Assembly: GCF_016892605.1 (NCBI RefSeq)
Contig: NZ_JAFEMV010000001.1
Span: 372,001-436,000 of the forward strand
Source: Desemzia sp. RIT 804
Lineage (GTDB): Bacteria; Bacillota; Bacilli; Lactobacillales; Carnobacteriaceae
DNA: 64,000 bases
Direction of reading: 5' to 3'
The notes under the pieces are model-generated. The model did not search any database, was not told where the DNA came from, and saw only the letters and a program-made list of their open reading frames with translations. Made by a program: the position numbers and the translations under genes. Positions 29,458-38,320 of the stretch are shown here, piece after piece (the stretch's first letter is position 1; each line of letters begins with the position of its first letter).

Positions 29458-29793
29458 ACGTTGGTAAGTAAAAAATAGATTTCTTTTTAACTCTAAGTCT
29501 TTTAGAAATTCATTCCTAGAAATTTTTGGAGGAATATGGGGTGGTTTACAACCATGAAAAGGATGCAATGGGGATTGTTCTCCGCTTCACTACGCATACC
29601 ATATCCGTACGTCGCTAACGCTCCAATGGCTACGGCAAAGCTTGCAAACCTTGAGACATGGTTTTTGGCTCAAGGTGGTCCCATGGCTTTCCATAAGCAA
29701 CCCCATAGGCCGGAGGAAATTTCTTTACCAACGTTAGAAGATGAAGTTCCGTAATGTTGGTAGAAAGCCTAAGTTGCTTAAATACCATTTTCT
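29458..29793. repeat. Inverted-repeat-bounded intergenic element related to 53.97-54.02 kb
   Basis: ACGTTGGTAA (29458-29467) and TTACCAACGT (29725-29734) are perfect inverted repeats around a GC-richer patch. A further 44-base block (29750-29793) recurs in inverse orientation at 53974-54017 with a 22-base exact core (29762-29783 / 53984-54005). This looks like remnants of a small dispersed, non-coding element. Confidence 0.6.
29535..29754 (+). other. GC-rich patch: structured RNA candidate or 72-codon open frame
   Basis: The patch is clearly richer in G+C than its surroundings. TATGGGGT (29535-29542) can pair with ACCCCATA (29700-29707), enclosing small perfect stems TGGTT/AACCA, CCGTA/TACGG and CCTTGAG/CTCAAGG, which suggests a folded RNA. 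An open frame of 72 codons also starts at 29536 behind GGAGGA, but with only two bases of spacing; its product (PYPYVANAPMATAKLA... HKQPHRPEEISLPTLEDEVP) matches nothing I can name. I cannot decide between RNA and peptide. Confidence 0.35.
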
Positions 29794-29823
29794 TTGCAAC
29801 GTTATAAAATAGGTATCCCTTTT

Positions 29824-30594
29824 TTAGTCTCTGGCAGGGACGATTTGGATAGAAATGTGATCATACGGATTTTTTTCATAAGACTCAAGAAAGCCTTTTT
29901 GAGTAATAGAATCTTTAGTAATCTCCTTTTGTTTAAGCAGACAATTAAAAGACTCTTCAAAAGGAAAAGGATTTATTTCAATGGTATGGTCATCTAACCA
30001 ACTCAAGGTTATGCGTTTATCTACTAAACCTAAAACATCCGGAATTTCCAAGCCATCCTTAAAAAACGGATGACTGGTTTTCTTTCCGTGTTCAGGTTCA
30101 GTAATAGCTGCAAAAAGAGAAATTCCGTCTAAGAGATTCAACAAACCAAAATGATACAAAAATAGAGCTTCGTTAAAATCTGGAAAATTTTTTTTGATCC
30201 GAATTTGGCGCTGCTCTTCGTTCTGTACAAATTGTTTGGCTGCAGCAGCTTTTTCGCCAGTAAAAAAGTTTTGATAGTGCTTGCTGCATAAGAGTGCAGC
30301 ATATGGATTTTCCTTTTCGATCTCATCTACACCATGCTGATAAATAACTAATTTAGCCATCATTGGAAAATCGATAAAAGAATAAGGTTGCTGAGTTTGA
30401 TCGTTCCAAAATGGTTGTTTGTCAAAGTTTTTCCAGCCATAATCATGCATCGAAATCGCATAATGCAATGAAGGATAAAAAGAAGAATGTTTAACATTTT
30501 CGTATTTCCAATAAGATAGCATCTCACCAGAAACGATAGAATGGTGGAGTTGTTCGGTTAATGTGAATGAGTCCTTATTTTCTCTTGAAATCAA
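29824..30594 (-). CDS. DUF3891 family protein
   Basis: A 256-residue cytosolic protein on the minus strand, one of only two such genes here. The N-terminal part with LTEQLHHSIVSGEM, HYAISMHDYGW and the mid-region SLFAAITEPEHGK fits the DUF3891 family; conserved His/Asp residues (H16, HD in MHDYGW) recall an HD-type hydrolase fold, but no function is established. The start at 30594 is followed by residues MISRENKDSFTLTEQLHH. It stands alone, head-to-head with asd across about 230 bases. Confidence 0.75.
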   Translation of the reverse strand: MISRENKDSFTLTEQLHHSIVSGEMLSYWKYENVKHSSFYPSLHYAISMHDYGWKNFDKQPFWNDQTQQPYSFIDFPMMAKLVIYQHGVDEIEKENPYAALLCSKHYQNFFTGEKAAAAKQFVQNEEQRQIRIKKNFPDFNEALFLYHFGLLNLLDGISLFAAITEPEHGKKTSHPFFKDGLEIPDVLGLVDKRITLSWLDDHTIEINPFPFEESFNCLLKQKEITKDSITQKGFLESYEKNPYDHISIQIVPARD

Positions 30595-30748
30595 CTGTAC
30601 TTCATCCTTTCTGATTTTACTTACAGAGATGATGTTCTAAATATTTCATCACTATTATAAAGAAAATAAGAAAAAACAAAAAATATAGGGTTTTGATTTG
30701 ATCTGAGCTGTCTAAAGATTTTGTTTGGTATGATTTCAGGATTAATTA

Positions 30749-30757
30749 TGCTAAAAT
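30749..30757 (+). promoter_or_regulatory. Extended -10 element upstream of asd
   Basis: TGCTAAAAT (30749-30757) is an extended -10 about 65 bases before the asd start; no good -35 is seen. Confidence 0.4.
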
Positions 30758-30821
30758 AAGTAATGGTACTAATCGAAAGCAGAAGTTTAAGATAAATAGT
30801 AATGAATCAGGAGTGAATGTT

Positions 30822-31871
30822 ATGAATGGGTATTCAGTCGCAATAGTTGGAGCAACTGGAGCAGTAGGAACCAAAATGATCCAAATGTTGGAAAACGCAG
30901 CTTTTCCAATCAAAGAGGTAATATTATTGGCTTCTAAACGTTCAGTTGGGAAAAAACTGCTATTTAATGGAAAAGATATTGAAATTCAAGAAACAACTAA
31001 CGAATCATTTGATGGAATCGATATTGCGCTATTTAGTGCAGGAGGAGATATATCAAAACAATTCGCTCCTGAAGCAGTGAAGCGAGGAGCCATCGTGATC
31101 GATAATACGAGTGCATATCGTATGGATCCAGAAGTTCCTTTAGTTGTACCTGAAGTGAATGCAGAAGCATTGAAACAGCACAAAGGGATTATAGCGAATC
31201 CGAATTGCTCAACCATCCAAATGGTAGTAGCACTAAATCCTATAAGAAATAAATTTGGATTGAACCGAGTGATCGTCTCTACTTATCAAGCAGTTAGTGG
31301 AGCAGGAAATGCTGCATTAAAAGAAATGCATGATCAAGCACAACAGATGTTGAACGAGGAAACTTATGAAGCTCATATTTTGCCTGCTGGTGGAGACAAA
31401 AAGCATTTCCCGATTGCATTCAATGTATTGCCTCAAATCGATGTATTTGATGAAGACGGTTATACTAAAGAAGAATGGAAAATGACGAATGAAACCAAGA
31501 AAATCATGGGCGACGATGGAATCAAAGTATCGGCTACTTGTGTGCGTGTACCTGTTGTATTTGGTCATTCAGAATCCGTTTATATTGAAGTAGAAGATGA
31601 AACGGCTTCCGTTGAACAGATTCAAAATCTGTTAAATACAGCTCCAGGAATCATTCTTCAAGATGATCCCTCTCAACAACGCTACCCAACAGCCTTAGCT
31701 ATACAAGGGGAAAAAGAAGTGTTCGTTGGTCGTATTCGAAAAGATATAGACGAAGAAGTCGGTTATCATATGTGGATCGTATCTGATAATCTATTAAAAG
31801 GTGCAGCATGGAATTCAGTACAAATCGCCGAAAAAATGCATGAATTAGGTTTATTGAACGTCAAAGCGTAA
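30822..31871 (+). CDS. asd: Aspartate-semialdehyde dehydrogenase
   Basis: NADPH-dependent reduction of aspartyl phosphate to aspartate semialdehyde, the branch point to lysine/diaminopimelate, threonine and methionine. About 349 residues from ATG 30822, which has AGGAG eight bases upstream (a GTG at 30813 overlaps that site). Motifs are the NADP-binding [14 protein letters not shown], the catalytic cysteine in NPNCSTIQM, and the active-site histidine region GHSESVYIE. The gene is followed by dapA after 27 bases, giving the first two dedicated steps to DAP in one unit. Confidence 0.96.
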   Translation: MNGYSVAIVGATGAVGTKMIQMLENAAFPIKEVILLASKRSVGKKLLFNGKDIEIQETTNESFDGIDIALFSAGGDISKQFAPEAVKRGAIVIDNTSAYRMDPEVPLVVPEVNAEALKQHKGIIANPNCSTIQMVVALNPIRNKFGLNRVIVSTYQAVSGAGNAALKEMHDQAQQMLNEETYEAHILPAGGDKKHFPIAFNVLPQIDVFDEDGYTKEEWKMTNETKKIMGDDGIKVSATCVRVPVVFGHSESVYIEVEDETASVEQIQNLLNTAPGIILQDDPSQQRYPTALAIQGEKEVFVGRIRKDIDEEVGYHMWIVSDNLLKGAAWNSVQIAEKMHELGLLNVKA

Positions 31872-31898
31872 AAAAACGTATAATAGGAAGGTGAGAGT

Positions 31899-32771
31899 TT
31901 GGATATTCAACAGGCAAGAGTCATCACAGCAATGGTTACCCCTTTTGATCAAGAAAATAAAGTAGATAATGAAAAATTAAAAAAACTTATTGAGTACTTA
32001 ATTTCAACAGGTACTGAAGGAATCGTAGTTGGTGGCACAACAGGTGAGTCTCCAACCCTTTCCCATGACGAAAAATTAGGCTTGTATCAAAAAACAGTTG
32101 AATATGTTGCTGGACGAGTCCCTATCATTGCCGGAACTGGTTCAAACAATACAGCTGAAACGATTTCTTTTACGCAAGAAGTAGAAAAAATCAGCGGTAT
32201 CGATGCAGCATTAGTTGTTACACCATATTACAATAAACCGAATCAAGTTGGGTTATTTGCTCATTTTGAAGCTGTAGCCAAAAGCACTACATTACCGATC
32301 ATTGTGTATAATGTACCGGGTAGAACCAGTGTTTCAATTGATCCAGAAACGACTATCCGTTTATCGGCAATCGATAATCTGATTGGAATCAAGGAATGTG
32401 CAGGACTGGATGCGATGAGTTACATTATTTCTCACACTCCTGAAGATTTTTTAGTTTACACAGGTGAGGATAACTTGTCACTACCAGCTAAGGCCATTGG
32501 AGCAAATGGAGTGATTTCAGTAGCCAGTCAAGTATTTGGTAAAGAGATGACTGATATGTATGATGCTTTAGAAAACGGACAAATGAAGACAGCTGCTGAA
32601 ATATCAGCTGATCTTTTGCCAAAAATGGACAGTTTATTTTCCGTTCCTTCTCCGGCACCTACAAAATTTTTATTGAATCACAGCGGTGTAGATGTTGGGG
32701 GATTGAGACTGCCTTTAGTAGACTGTACGCGTGAAGAAAAAGAGCGTATCTTAACGATTTGTAATCTATAA
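31899..32771 (+). CDS. dapA: 4-hydroxy-tetrahydrodipicolinate synthase
   Basis: Condenses pyruvate with aspartate semialdehyde; first committed step to diaminopimelate for cell wall and lysine. The 290 residues start with TTG at 31899 behind AGGAAGGTGAG. Visible are GGTTGESPTLSHDEK, the tyrosine in VVTPYYNKPNQ, VYNVPGRTS and the Schiff-base lysine in GIKECAG. Cotranscribed with asd and probably with rnjB downstream. Confidence 0.96.
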   Translation: MDIQQARVITAMVTPFDQENKVDNEKLKKLIEYLISTGTEGIVVGGTTGESPTLSHDEKLGLYQKTVEYVAGRVPIIAGTGSNNTAETISFTQEVEKISGIDAALVVTPYYNKPNQVGLFAHFEAVAKSTTLPIIVYNVPGRTSVSIDPETTIRLSAIDNLIGIKECAGLDAMSYIISHTPEDFLVYTGEDNLSLPAKAIGANGVISVASQVFGKEMTDMYDALENGQMKTAAEISADLLPKMDSLFSVPSPAPTKFLLNHSGVDVGGLRLPLVDCTREEKERILTICNL

Positions 32772-32814
32772 CATATTAAACAATGCATTGAAAGAAAATC
32801 AAAGAGGTGAAGTA

Positions 32815-34494
32815 ATGAGTAAAGTTAAAATCATTCCACTTGGTGGCGTGCGTGAAAATGGTAAAAATATGTACGTTGTGGAAGTAGATGAAGAGATTTT
32901 TGTGCTGGATTGCGGTTTAATGTATCCAGAAACAGAATTATTTGGAATCGATGTTGTTATTCCAAATTTCAATTATTTAGAAGAAAATAAAGATCGCGTT
33001 ACGGGTGTATTCTTAACACATGGGCATGAAGATTCAATAGGAGCTTTACCTTATTTTTTACAAAAATTCAATGTTCCAGTATTTGGAACTGAGTTAACGA
33101 TGGCTTTAGCCAAGATGAATGTAGAAGAAAAAGGACAAGTTTCAAATTTTGATGATTATCATGTCGTTGATGAACACACAGAAATTGAATTTGGTAATGC
33201 AGTAGTGAGTTTCTTCAGAACGACTCATTCTATTCCTGATTCTGTTGGGATCGTAGTCAAAACGGATGAAGGCAGCATTGTGTATACAGGGAACTTTAAG
33301 TTTGATCAAAGCGCTAAACCGATGTACAAAACAGATTTAAATCGTATCAGTGATATTGGAAGAAGCAATGTACTGGCTCTTTTAAGTGATTCAAGTGAAG
33401 CAGAAAGTCCTGTTGAAAATGTGAGTGAATTAAAAGTTGCTGAAGAGGTATTGGACACTTTCCAAAATACAAATGGTCGAATCATTGTGGCAGCTGTTGC
33501 TAGTAATATCTTAAGAATCCAACAAGTTTTAGATGCAGCACACCGTTCGAATCGGAAAATCTTCATTACAGGGAAACATTTGGAAGAAATCGTAGAAAAA
33601 GCTTTGAAATTAGATAAATTACAATTGCCAAGTGACGAGTTGATCATTCCTGTAAAAGAGATTGAAAAATACGAAGACCAAGAAATCGTTGTCCTTGAAA
33701 CGGGAAGCACTGGCGAACCGATTCAAACATTGCAACGGATGGCAAAAGGTAAACATCCACAAGTAAACATCAAAGAAGGCGATTTAGTTTATATCGTAAC
33801 GAGTCCTTCAAATGAAATGGAAGTTACCGTAGCAACCACTGAAAATATGGTTTACCGTGCGGGTGGAGAAGTGAAACAGATTACTGATAATCTGAAAGCT
33901 TCTGGACATGCTACACCAAACGATTTGAAATTAATGATCAATCTGATCCAACCAAAATACTTTATTCCAGTTACGGGTGAATACCGTATGTTAGCGGCGC
34001 ACGCTGATTTAGCTCATGAAGTAGGGATCTCTTATAAAAACATTATTATTCCTGGTAAAGGGGATATTATGGAATATTCTCATAATCGTTTGACGATGTC
34101 TGGTCAAGTAGAATCAGGAAATACAATGGTAGATGGAATTGGGATCGGAGACATCGGAAATATTGTTTTGCGTGACCGTAAGCTATTGTCTCAAGATGGT
34201 ATTTTGATTGCAGTTGTTACGATCAACCGTAAAACAAAAGTAATTACATCTGGTCCTCAAGTCATGACTCGTGGTTTTGTTTATGTCAAAGAAAATACGC
34301 AATTGATTGAGCAAAGCAGTGAAATGGTCCAAAAAGTTGTTGAAGAAAACTTGCAACAAAATGAATTTGAATGGGGAGCTCTAAAGCAAGATATCAGAGA
34401 CTCTTTAAGTAAATTCTTGTTCGATAAGACACGCAGAAGACCTGTGATCTTACCGATCATCATGGAAGTCAGCAATTCAAAACGCAGAAGATAA
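32815..34494 (+). CDS. rnjB: Ribonuclease J2
   Basis: Metallo-beta-lactamase/beta-CASP ribonuclease. The ATG at 32815 behind AGAGGTGAAG gives 559 residues. The metal motif is H69-G-H71-E-D73-S74, in which serine replaces the histidine found in the fully active RNase J1 (HGHEDH). The same loss is typical of RNase J2, which has little exonuclease activity alone and works in complex with J1. Other family segments are TTHSIPDSVG, the beta-CASP region and KASGHAT. Its place after asd-dapA recurs in Lactobacillales. Confidence 0.9.
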   Translation: MSKVKIIPLGGVRENGKNMYVVEVDEEIFVLDCGLMYPETELFGIDVVIPNFNYLEENKDRVTGVFLTHGHEDSIGALPYFLQKFNVPVFGTELTMALAKMNVEEKGQVSNFDDYHVVDEHTEIEFGNAVVSFFRTTHSIPDSVGIVVKTDEGSIVYTGNFKFDQSAKPMYKTDLNRISDIGRSNVLALLSDSSEAESPVENVSELKVAEEVLDTFQNTNGRIIVAAVASNILRIQQVLDAAHRSNRKIFITGKHLEEIVEKALKLDKLQLPSDELIIPVKEIEKYEDQEIVVLETGSTGEPIQTLQRMAKGKHPQVNIKEGDLVYIVTSPSNEMEVTVATTENMVYRAGGEVKQITDNLKASGHATPNDLKLMINLIQPKYFIPVTGEYRMLAAHADLAHEVGISYKNIIIPGKGDIMEYSHNRLTMSGQVESGNTMVDGIGIGDIGNIVLRDRKLLSQDGILIAVVTINRKTKVITSGPQVMTRGFVYVKENTQLIEQSSEMVQKVVEENLQQNEFEWGALKQDIRDSLSKFLFDKTRRRPVILPIIMEVSNSKRRR

Positions 34495-34496
34495 AT

Positions 34497-34760
34497 TATT
34501 TTTAAGTGAAGAGAGCGAGACAAAAGCCGTTTTGGCCACTGAATATAAATGGAATTCCCATTAGGAGAAAAAACACCTCCTAATGGGAATTCCGTTTATA
34601 GGCATTTGGTCAGTTTTTTGGAACGCGTTTATATAAGAGCATAGAGCAGAGCGGTCAGATTACTGGATATAAGAAGAAAATGACCAGTTAGGTGAACTTT
34701 CCTAACAGGCCATTTTCTTCTTATAGACGTGTAACGTGCTCTGCACAATGCGTTTAAAAA
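34497..34760 (-). repeat. Two further units of the 124-bp palindromic repeat family
   Basis: Linker-like sequence GCGTTTATATAAGAGCATAG (34625 on) recurs in reduced form at 34750 (GCGTTTA), 125 bases apart, and a decayed copy starts near 34497 (TTTTTAAGTGAAGAGAGCGA). Unit one contains 17-bp perfect arms GGAATTCCCATTAGGAG / CTCCTAATGGGAATTCC. Unit two has TATAAGAAGAAAATG paired with its complement and a GTTAGG/CCTAAC core. It has the same orientation as the 26.9-kb copy. It may double as the terminator of asd-dapA-rnjB, which has no other. Confidence 0.75.
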
Positions 34761-34858
34761 AGTAACCTCATTAAGAAGTCAAGACTGTGACGCTTTTGTC
34801 CAATTCTCTTATTTAGAGTTTTTATTTAATAGATAAGGATAGTTAGAGAGGGTAAAGA

Positions 34859-35524
34859 ATGGAAAAAAATGTTCAAAAAGAAATCATTAAACAAACAGAA
34901 CAATTCGTATTTCAATTATTAGAGAAGGACGCTTCTGGTCATGACTGGTGGCACATCCATCGTGTCCGTAATTTAGCTTTACAAATGGCTGTTGAAGAAC
35001 CAGGAGAAGTAAATGCTTTTATTTGTGAAATGGCAGCTCTATTGCATGATGTTCCTGATGAAAAATTAAATAAAACTGCTGAGGCAGGCGAAAAAAAAGT
35101 AAAAGCTTGGTTAAATCAACTTTTCTTGCCTGAAGAAGAAAAAGAGGCCATTCTGTTTATTGTTTTAAACCTTTCTTATAAAGGCGGAACCAATAAAGTG
35201 GAGTTGACTTCTATCGAAGGAAAACTTGTACAAGATGCAGATCGATTGGATGCCATCGGAGCTATCGGCATTGCAAGAACAATGGCTTTTTCAGGTTCCC
35301 GCGGACGATTAATCCATGATCCTTCGAAAAAACCAAGAGAAAATTTATCCTATGACGAATATCGTTCAGGAGAAGATACAGCAATCATGCATTTTTATGA
35401 AAAACTATTGAAGTTGAAAAACACGATGAATACTCAAACGGGTAAATCTTTTGCTGAAAAAAGACACCAGTATATGGAACAGTTCCTAGAAGAATTTTAT
35501 TTAGAGTGGGATGGATTAAAGTAA
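34859..35524 (+). CDS. HD-domain phosphohydrolase (YpgQ/YedJ-like)
   Basis: A 221-residue cytosolic HD-superfamily protein. Metal ligands are visible in SGHDWWHIHRV (H34), LLHDVPDEK (HD) and QDADRLDAIGAIGIAR (distal D). The layout matches Bacillus YpgQ and E. coli YedJ; YpgQ has been described as a metal-dependent pyrophosphohydrolase acting on nucleotides, so a nucleotide or related phosphate substrate is likely but unproven. The ribosome site is GAGAGGG. Confidence 0.85.
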   Translation: MEKNVQKEIIKQTEQFVFQLLEKDASGHDWWHIHRVRNLALQMAVEEPGEVNAFICEMAALLHDVPDEKLNKTAEAGEKKVKAWLNQLFLPEEEKEAILFIVLNLSYKGGTNKVELTSIEGKLVQDADRLDAIGAIGIARTMAFSGSRGRLIHDPSKKPRENLSYDEYRSGEDTAIMHFYEKLLKLKNTMNTQTGKSFAEKRHQYMEQFLEEFYLEWDGLK

Positions 35525-35636
35525 TAAAGGCGATTTGAAATGGGATGAGTTGAAACCGTTTTAAGAGACATTTATTAGTTCCGTCTGTTATTCTTAGTAG
35601 TGAAAAAGAATAATGAAAAGGGCAAGGTGAAACGCT

Positions 35637-36113
35637 ATGGAAAAGATAACTCTGAGAGAAGCCGTTATAGAAGATGCACCAAAGTTAGAAAACTATGCCA
35701 TTGATTCAAACCCTTATATCACCAAACCAATGGATGCTTTAACGGAAAGCATGCATGAAACTGAAAAACACCCTATTTTGATTTTAAAAGAGGATGAATT
35801 GATTGGTTTTTTTATTCTTCAACTTGGAGTTGGAGTATCCGAGTATACAGATAATCCGAAGGCGATCCTTTTTAAAGCGCATTCGATCGATTTGAACTAT
35901 CAAGGTGAAGGGTATGCTAAAAAATCCTTAGAGTTGTTATCCGATTACGTTCGCTACCATTATCCATTTATAAATGAAATTGTTTTATCCGTTTCTATAG
36001 ACAACATCAGTAGTCAAATGCTGTATGTACGATCAGGTTTTTCAAGCAACCAAAAGCGAATCAATATAGGAGAGAGTGTAGAATTTGTATTATCCAAAAA
36101 CTTGGATGAGTAA
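35637..36113 (+). CDS. GNAT family N-acetyltransferase
   Basis: A 158-residue protein with the GNAT acetyl-CoA-binding pattern: FKAHSIDLNYQGEGYAKKSLELL (motif A; the Q/RxxGxG/A signature appears as QGEGYA) and the C-terminal VSIDNISSQMLYVRSGF. The substrate cannot be predicted. The ribosome site is AAGGTG. It ends just before the TPP riboswitch of thiT and is not otherwise linked to its neighbours. Confidence 0.85.
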   Translation: MEKITLREAVIEDAPKLENYAIDSNPYITKPMDALTESMHETEKHPILILKEDELIGFFILQLGVGVSEYTDNPKAILFKAHSIDLNYQGEGYAKKSLELLSDYVRYHYPFINEIVLSVSIDNISSQMLYVRSGFSSNQKRINIGESVEFVLSKNLDE

Positions 36114-36190
36114 AAAAATATCCAACAAAATCAATGTTGACAAGGCCTGGAATATTCGATACACTTAAAAGGTAAAAAACTAAATGAACG

Positions 36191-36286
36191 TCCATCACAA
36201 AGGGGTGCTTTTTTAAAGCTGAGATTGAATCGCTGATTCTGACCCTTCGAACCTGTTCGTTAGTACGAGCGTAGGAATTGTGACGG
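36191..36286 (+). promoter_or_regulatory. TPP riboswitch (THI element)
   Basis: The closing helix pairs TCACAA (36194-36199) with TTGTGA (36278-36283). The conserved aptamer strings GGGGTGC, GCTGAGAT and ACCCTTCGAACCTG are in order and spacing typical of the thiamin-pyrophosphate aptamer. Downstream, CCTCCTTT (36325-36332) can pair with AAAGGAGG (36357-36364), the thiT ribosome site, followed by T7. Confidence 0.93.
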
Positions 36287-36371
36287 AGCACAAAAAGTAT
36301 GTAATTTAACTACTCAAGTGATCTCCTCCTTTGTTGTTTGGCATTGTTCAAATTATAAAGGAGGTTTTTTT

Positions 36372-36938
36372 ATGCGCAACAAAAAATTTGGTGTATGGAT
36401 CGAAGGTACGATTATTGCAGCGTTAGCCATTGTATTGTCACTCATACCAACGAATATTGGTCCATCTTTTACAATTTCATTAGGAATGGTACCTCTAACA
36501 CTATACGCATTTAGAAGAGGTTTTGTTCCAGCAGTTTATGCTGGATTTTTATGGGGAATCCTGCATTTTGTGGTTGGAAATGCTTATATACTAAGTCCTG
36601 TACAAGGCTTTATCGAGTATTTTATTGCCTTTGCTTTTGCAGGTTTTGGAGGTTTATTTGCTGCTAAAATCCAATCGATCAATCAATCAAGCAATCCTGT
36701 TAAGTTGAACATGTATATTGTTCTAGGAACATTTGCAGGTACGATGGCAAGATTTTTCTGGCATTTTGTAGCTGGATATTATTTCTGGGGCAGTTATGCT
36801 CCTGAAGGAATGGGTGCTTTGCTGTATTCGTTCATTACGCAAATATTGAGCGGAGTGATCACTGCAATCGTAGCCAGTATCTTATTAATAATCATTAATA
36901 AGACAGTACCAAAATTATTTTCTCCAACAACACTATAG
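36372..36938 (+). CDS. thiT: Thiamine ECF transporter substrate-binding protein ThiT
   Basis: S-component of an energy-coupling factor transporter that binds thiamine and couples to the shared EcfAA'T module (not in the window). The start ATG 36372 lies seven bases after AAAGGAGG; an upstream frame extension to 36318 crosses the riboswitch platform and is rejected. The 188 residues form about six membrane helices. The tryptophan/tyrosine-rich stretch WHFVAGYYFWGSYAP and the preceding GMVPLTLYAFRRG match the thiamine pocket of ThiT. Control by the TPP riboswitch just upstream supports the call. Confidence 0.95.
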   Translation: MRNKKFGVWIEGTIIAALAIVLSLIPTNIGPSFTISLGMVPLTLYAFRRGFVPAVYAGFLWGILHFVVGNAYILSPVQGFIEYFIAFAFAGFGGLFAAKIQSINQSSNPVKLNMYIVLGTFAGTMARFFWHFVAGYYFWGSYAPEGMGALLYSFITQILSGVITAIVASILLIIINKTVPKLFSPTTL

Positions 36939-36946
36939 AAATTTTG

Positions 36947-36979
36947 AAGGACTGGATAGTGATATCCAGTCCTTTTTTT
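36947..36979 (+). terminator. Intrinsic terminator after thiT
   Basis: Perfect 12-bp stem AAGGACTGGATA / TATCCAGTCCTT, GTGA loop, followed by a run of T. Confidence 0.92.
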
Positions 36980-37094
36980 GATAAAAAAGCAAATCAAAGC
37001 AATATTAAGATTGACTTTTTTCTTGGATAAGACATACTAAATAAGTAATGTTATCCTTTTTTGGCGACTAGTTTATTAAGGACGTGAAGTACAT

Positions 37095-38249
37095 ATGGTA
37101 AAAAATAAAATTGAAAAAAAGAAGCACCAAGGGAGTAAAATGCCTCCTGTAATACTGTGCTCAGGGATTATTGGTGCAATGATCGGATTTTTATCAGGAC
37201 CAATTTTAGAAAATTATTCAATTGAAGTAAATATAACAGCTTTAATTATAGGAACTTCAGCTTTTTTTATCAGTTATCTCATCCATATTTTATTGCATGA
37301 AGCAGGTCATTTGATATTTGGACTTTTGACTGGATACCAGTATGTATCTTTTCGAGTCGGTACAGTTACTTGGATAAAAGAAGAGGGGAAATTTAAGCAA
37401 AAACGTATGAACTTGCCAGGTACTGCTGGACAATGCTTGATGTCTCCGCCAGATTATAAAAATGGTGATTTTCCGTTTGTACTATATAATTTAGGTGGGG
37501 TTTTGATCAATCTACTATTTTCTATCTTTGCTGTGAGTCTGATACTAAATGGTATATTTTTATCTCCTATTACTATATTATTGTGTAGTGCTTTCGCATT
37601 GGCAGGTTTGTTCACAGCCGTAACTAATGGAATCCCTATGAACATCGGTGGGATGCCTAATGATAGTTACAATCTTTATTTGATGCTAAAAGAGAAAGAA
37701 AGTAAGCATGCCTTTTTTATGCAGCTAAAAATAATCGGTTTGATGACAACGGGGACAAGATTAAAAAACATTCCTTTAAAACAACTGCACTTAGAAGGAG
37801 AGAAAGACTATTCAAACTCTTTAAAAGTTTGCATGTATTTAATGGAATACAATTGGTATATGGATCAGTTGAAGTTTGATGAAGCCGAGAACTGTTTAGC
37901 AGCTTTTCGACCCTATTCAAAAGAGTTGCCGGCAGTATACAGAAATGAACTGGATTGCGAACATCTATTCTTTGAGTTGATTAATGAGTCAGATCCATTT
38001 GTAGTTAAAAATTTATACACTAAAGAATTACAGCAATACATCAAAATAACGACTCATTTGCCCAATAAAAAAAGGCTCATGATGGCTTATGAAGCTTTTC
38101 ATCAAAAAAATCATCAAACAACTCATGAATATTATGAAGAATTGTTGAACACAGCTGCTAACTACCCTGTGAAAGCAGAAGCAGACATGGAAAGAATGCT
38201 GGGAGAATGGATAATAGAAAAAATGTCATATCCTACTATTGGTGTTTAG
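37095..38249 (+). CDS. M50-like membrane metallopeptidase
   Basis: A 384-residue polytopic membrane protein. The zinc motif HEAGH (68-72) lies in a hydrophobic helix (LIHILLHEAGHLIFGL), and a second candidate motif GIPMNIGGMPNDSYN near residue 185 resembles the N/D-containing site of the site-2 protease family. About five membrane segments fill residues 18-190; the last ~170 residues are soluble and helical. Resembles the uncharacterised M50-family proteins of lactic acid bacteria. Its substrate is unknown; no anti-sigma factor or peptide gene is adjacent. The ribosome site is weak. Confidence 0.72.
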   Translation: MVKNKIEKKKHQGSKMPPVILCSGIIGAMIGFLSGPILENYSIEVNITALIIGTSAFFISYLIHILLHEAGHLIFGLLTGYQYVSFRVGTVTWIKEEGKFKQKRMNLPGTAGQCLMSPPDYKNGDFPFVLYNLGGVLINLLFSIFAVSLILNGIFLSPITILLCSAFALAGLFTAVTNGIPMNIGGMPNDSYNLYLMLKEKESKHAFFMQLKIIGLMTTGTRLKNIPLKQLHLEGEKDYSNSLKVCMYLMEYNWYMDQLKFDEAENCLAAFRPYSKELPAVYRNELDCEHLFFELINESDPFVVKNLYTKELQQYIKITTHLPNKKRLMMAYEAFHQKNHQTTHEYYEELLNTAANYPVKAEADMERMLGEWIIEKMSYPTIGV

Positions 38250-38320
38250 AAAAAAGAGTATGATCCCTAATATAGGATATCTTTTAAAATGTACGTTAGT
38301 CACAGAAGGAGTGAGTTTTA

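Noticed and set aside
30595-30821. T-box or lysine riboswitch before asd-dapA
   Set aside because: No T-box motif, no lysine aptamer strings and no terminator/antiterminator pair could be found.
32788-32814. Earlier in-frame start for rnjB
   Set aside because: AGAGGTGAAG lies between this point and ATG 32815, which gives the usual RNase J N-terminus.
35540-35575. Possible extra linker of the 124-bp family (CCGTTTTAAGAGAC)
   Set aside because: Only about a dozen bases agree and there is no palindrome at the expected 124-bp distance.
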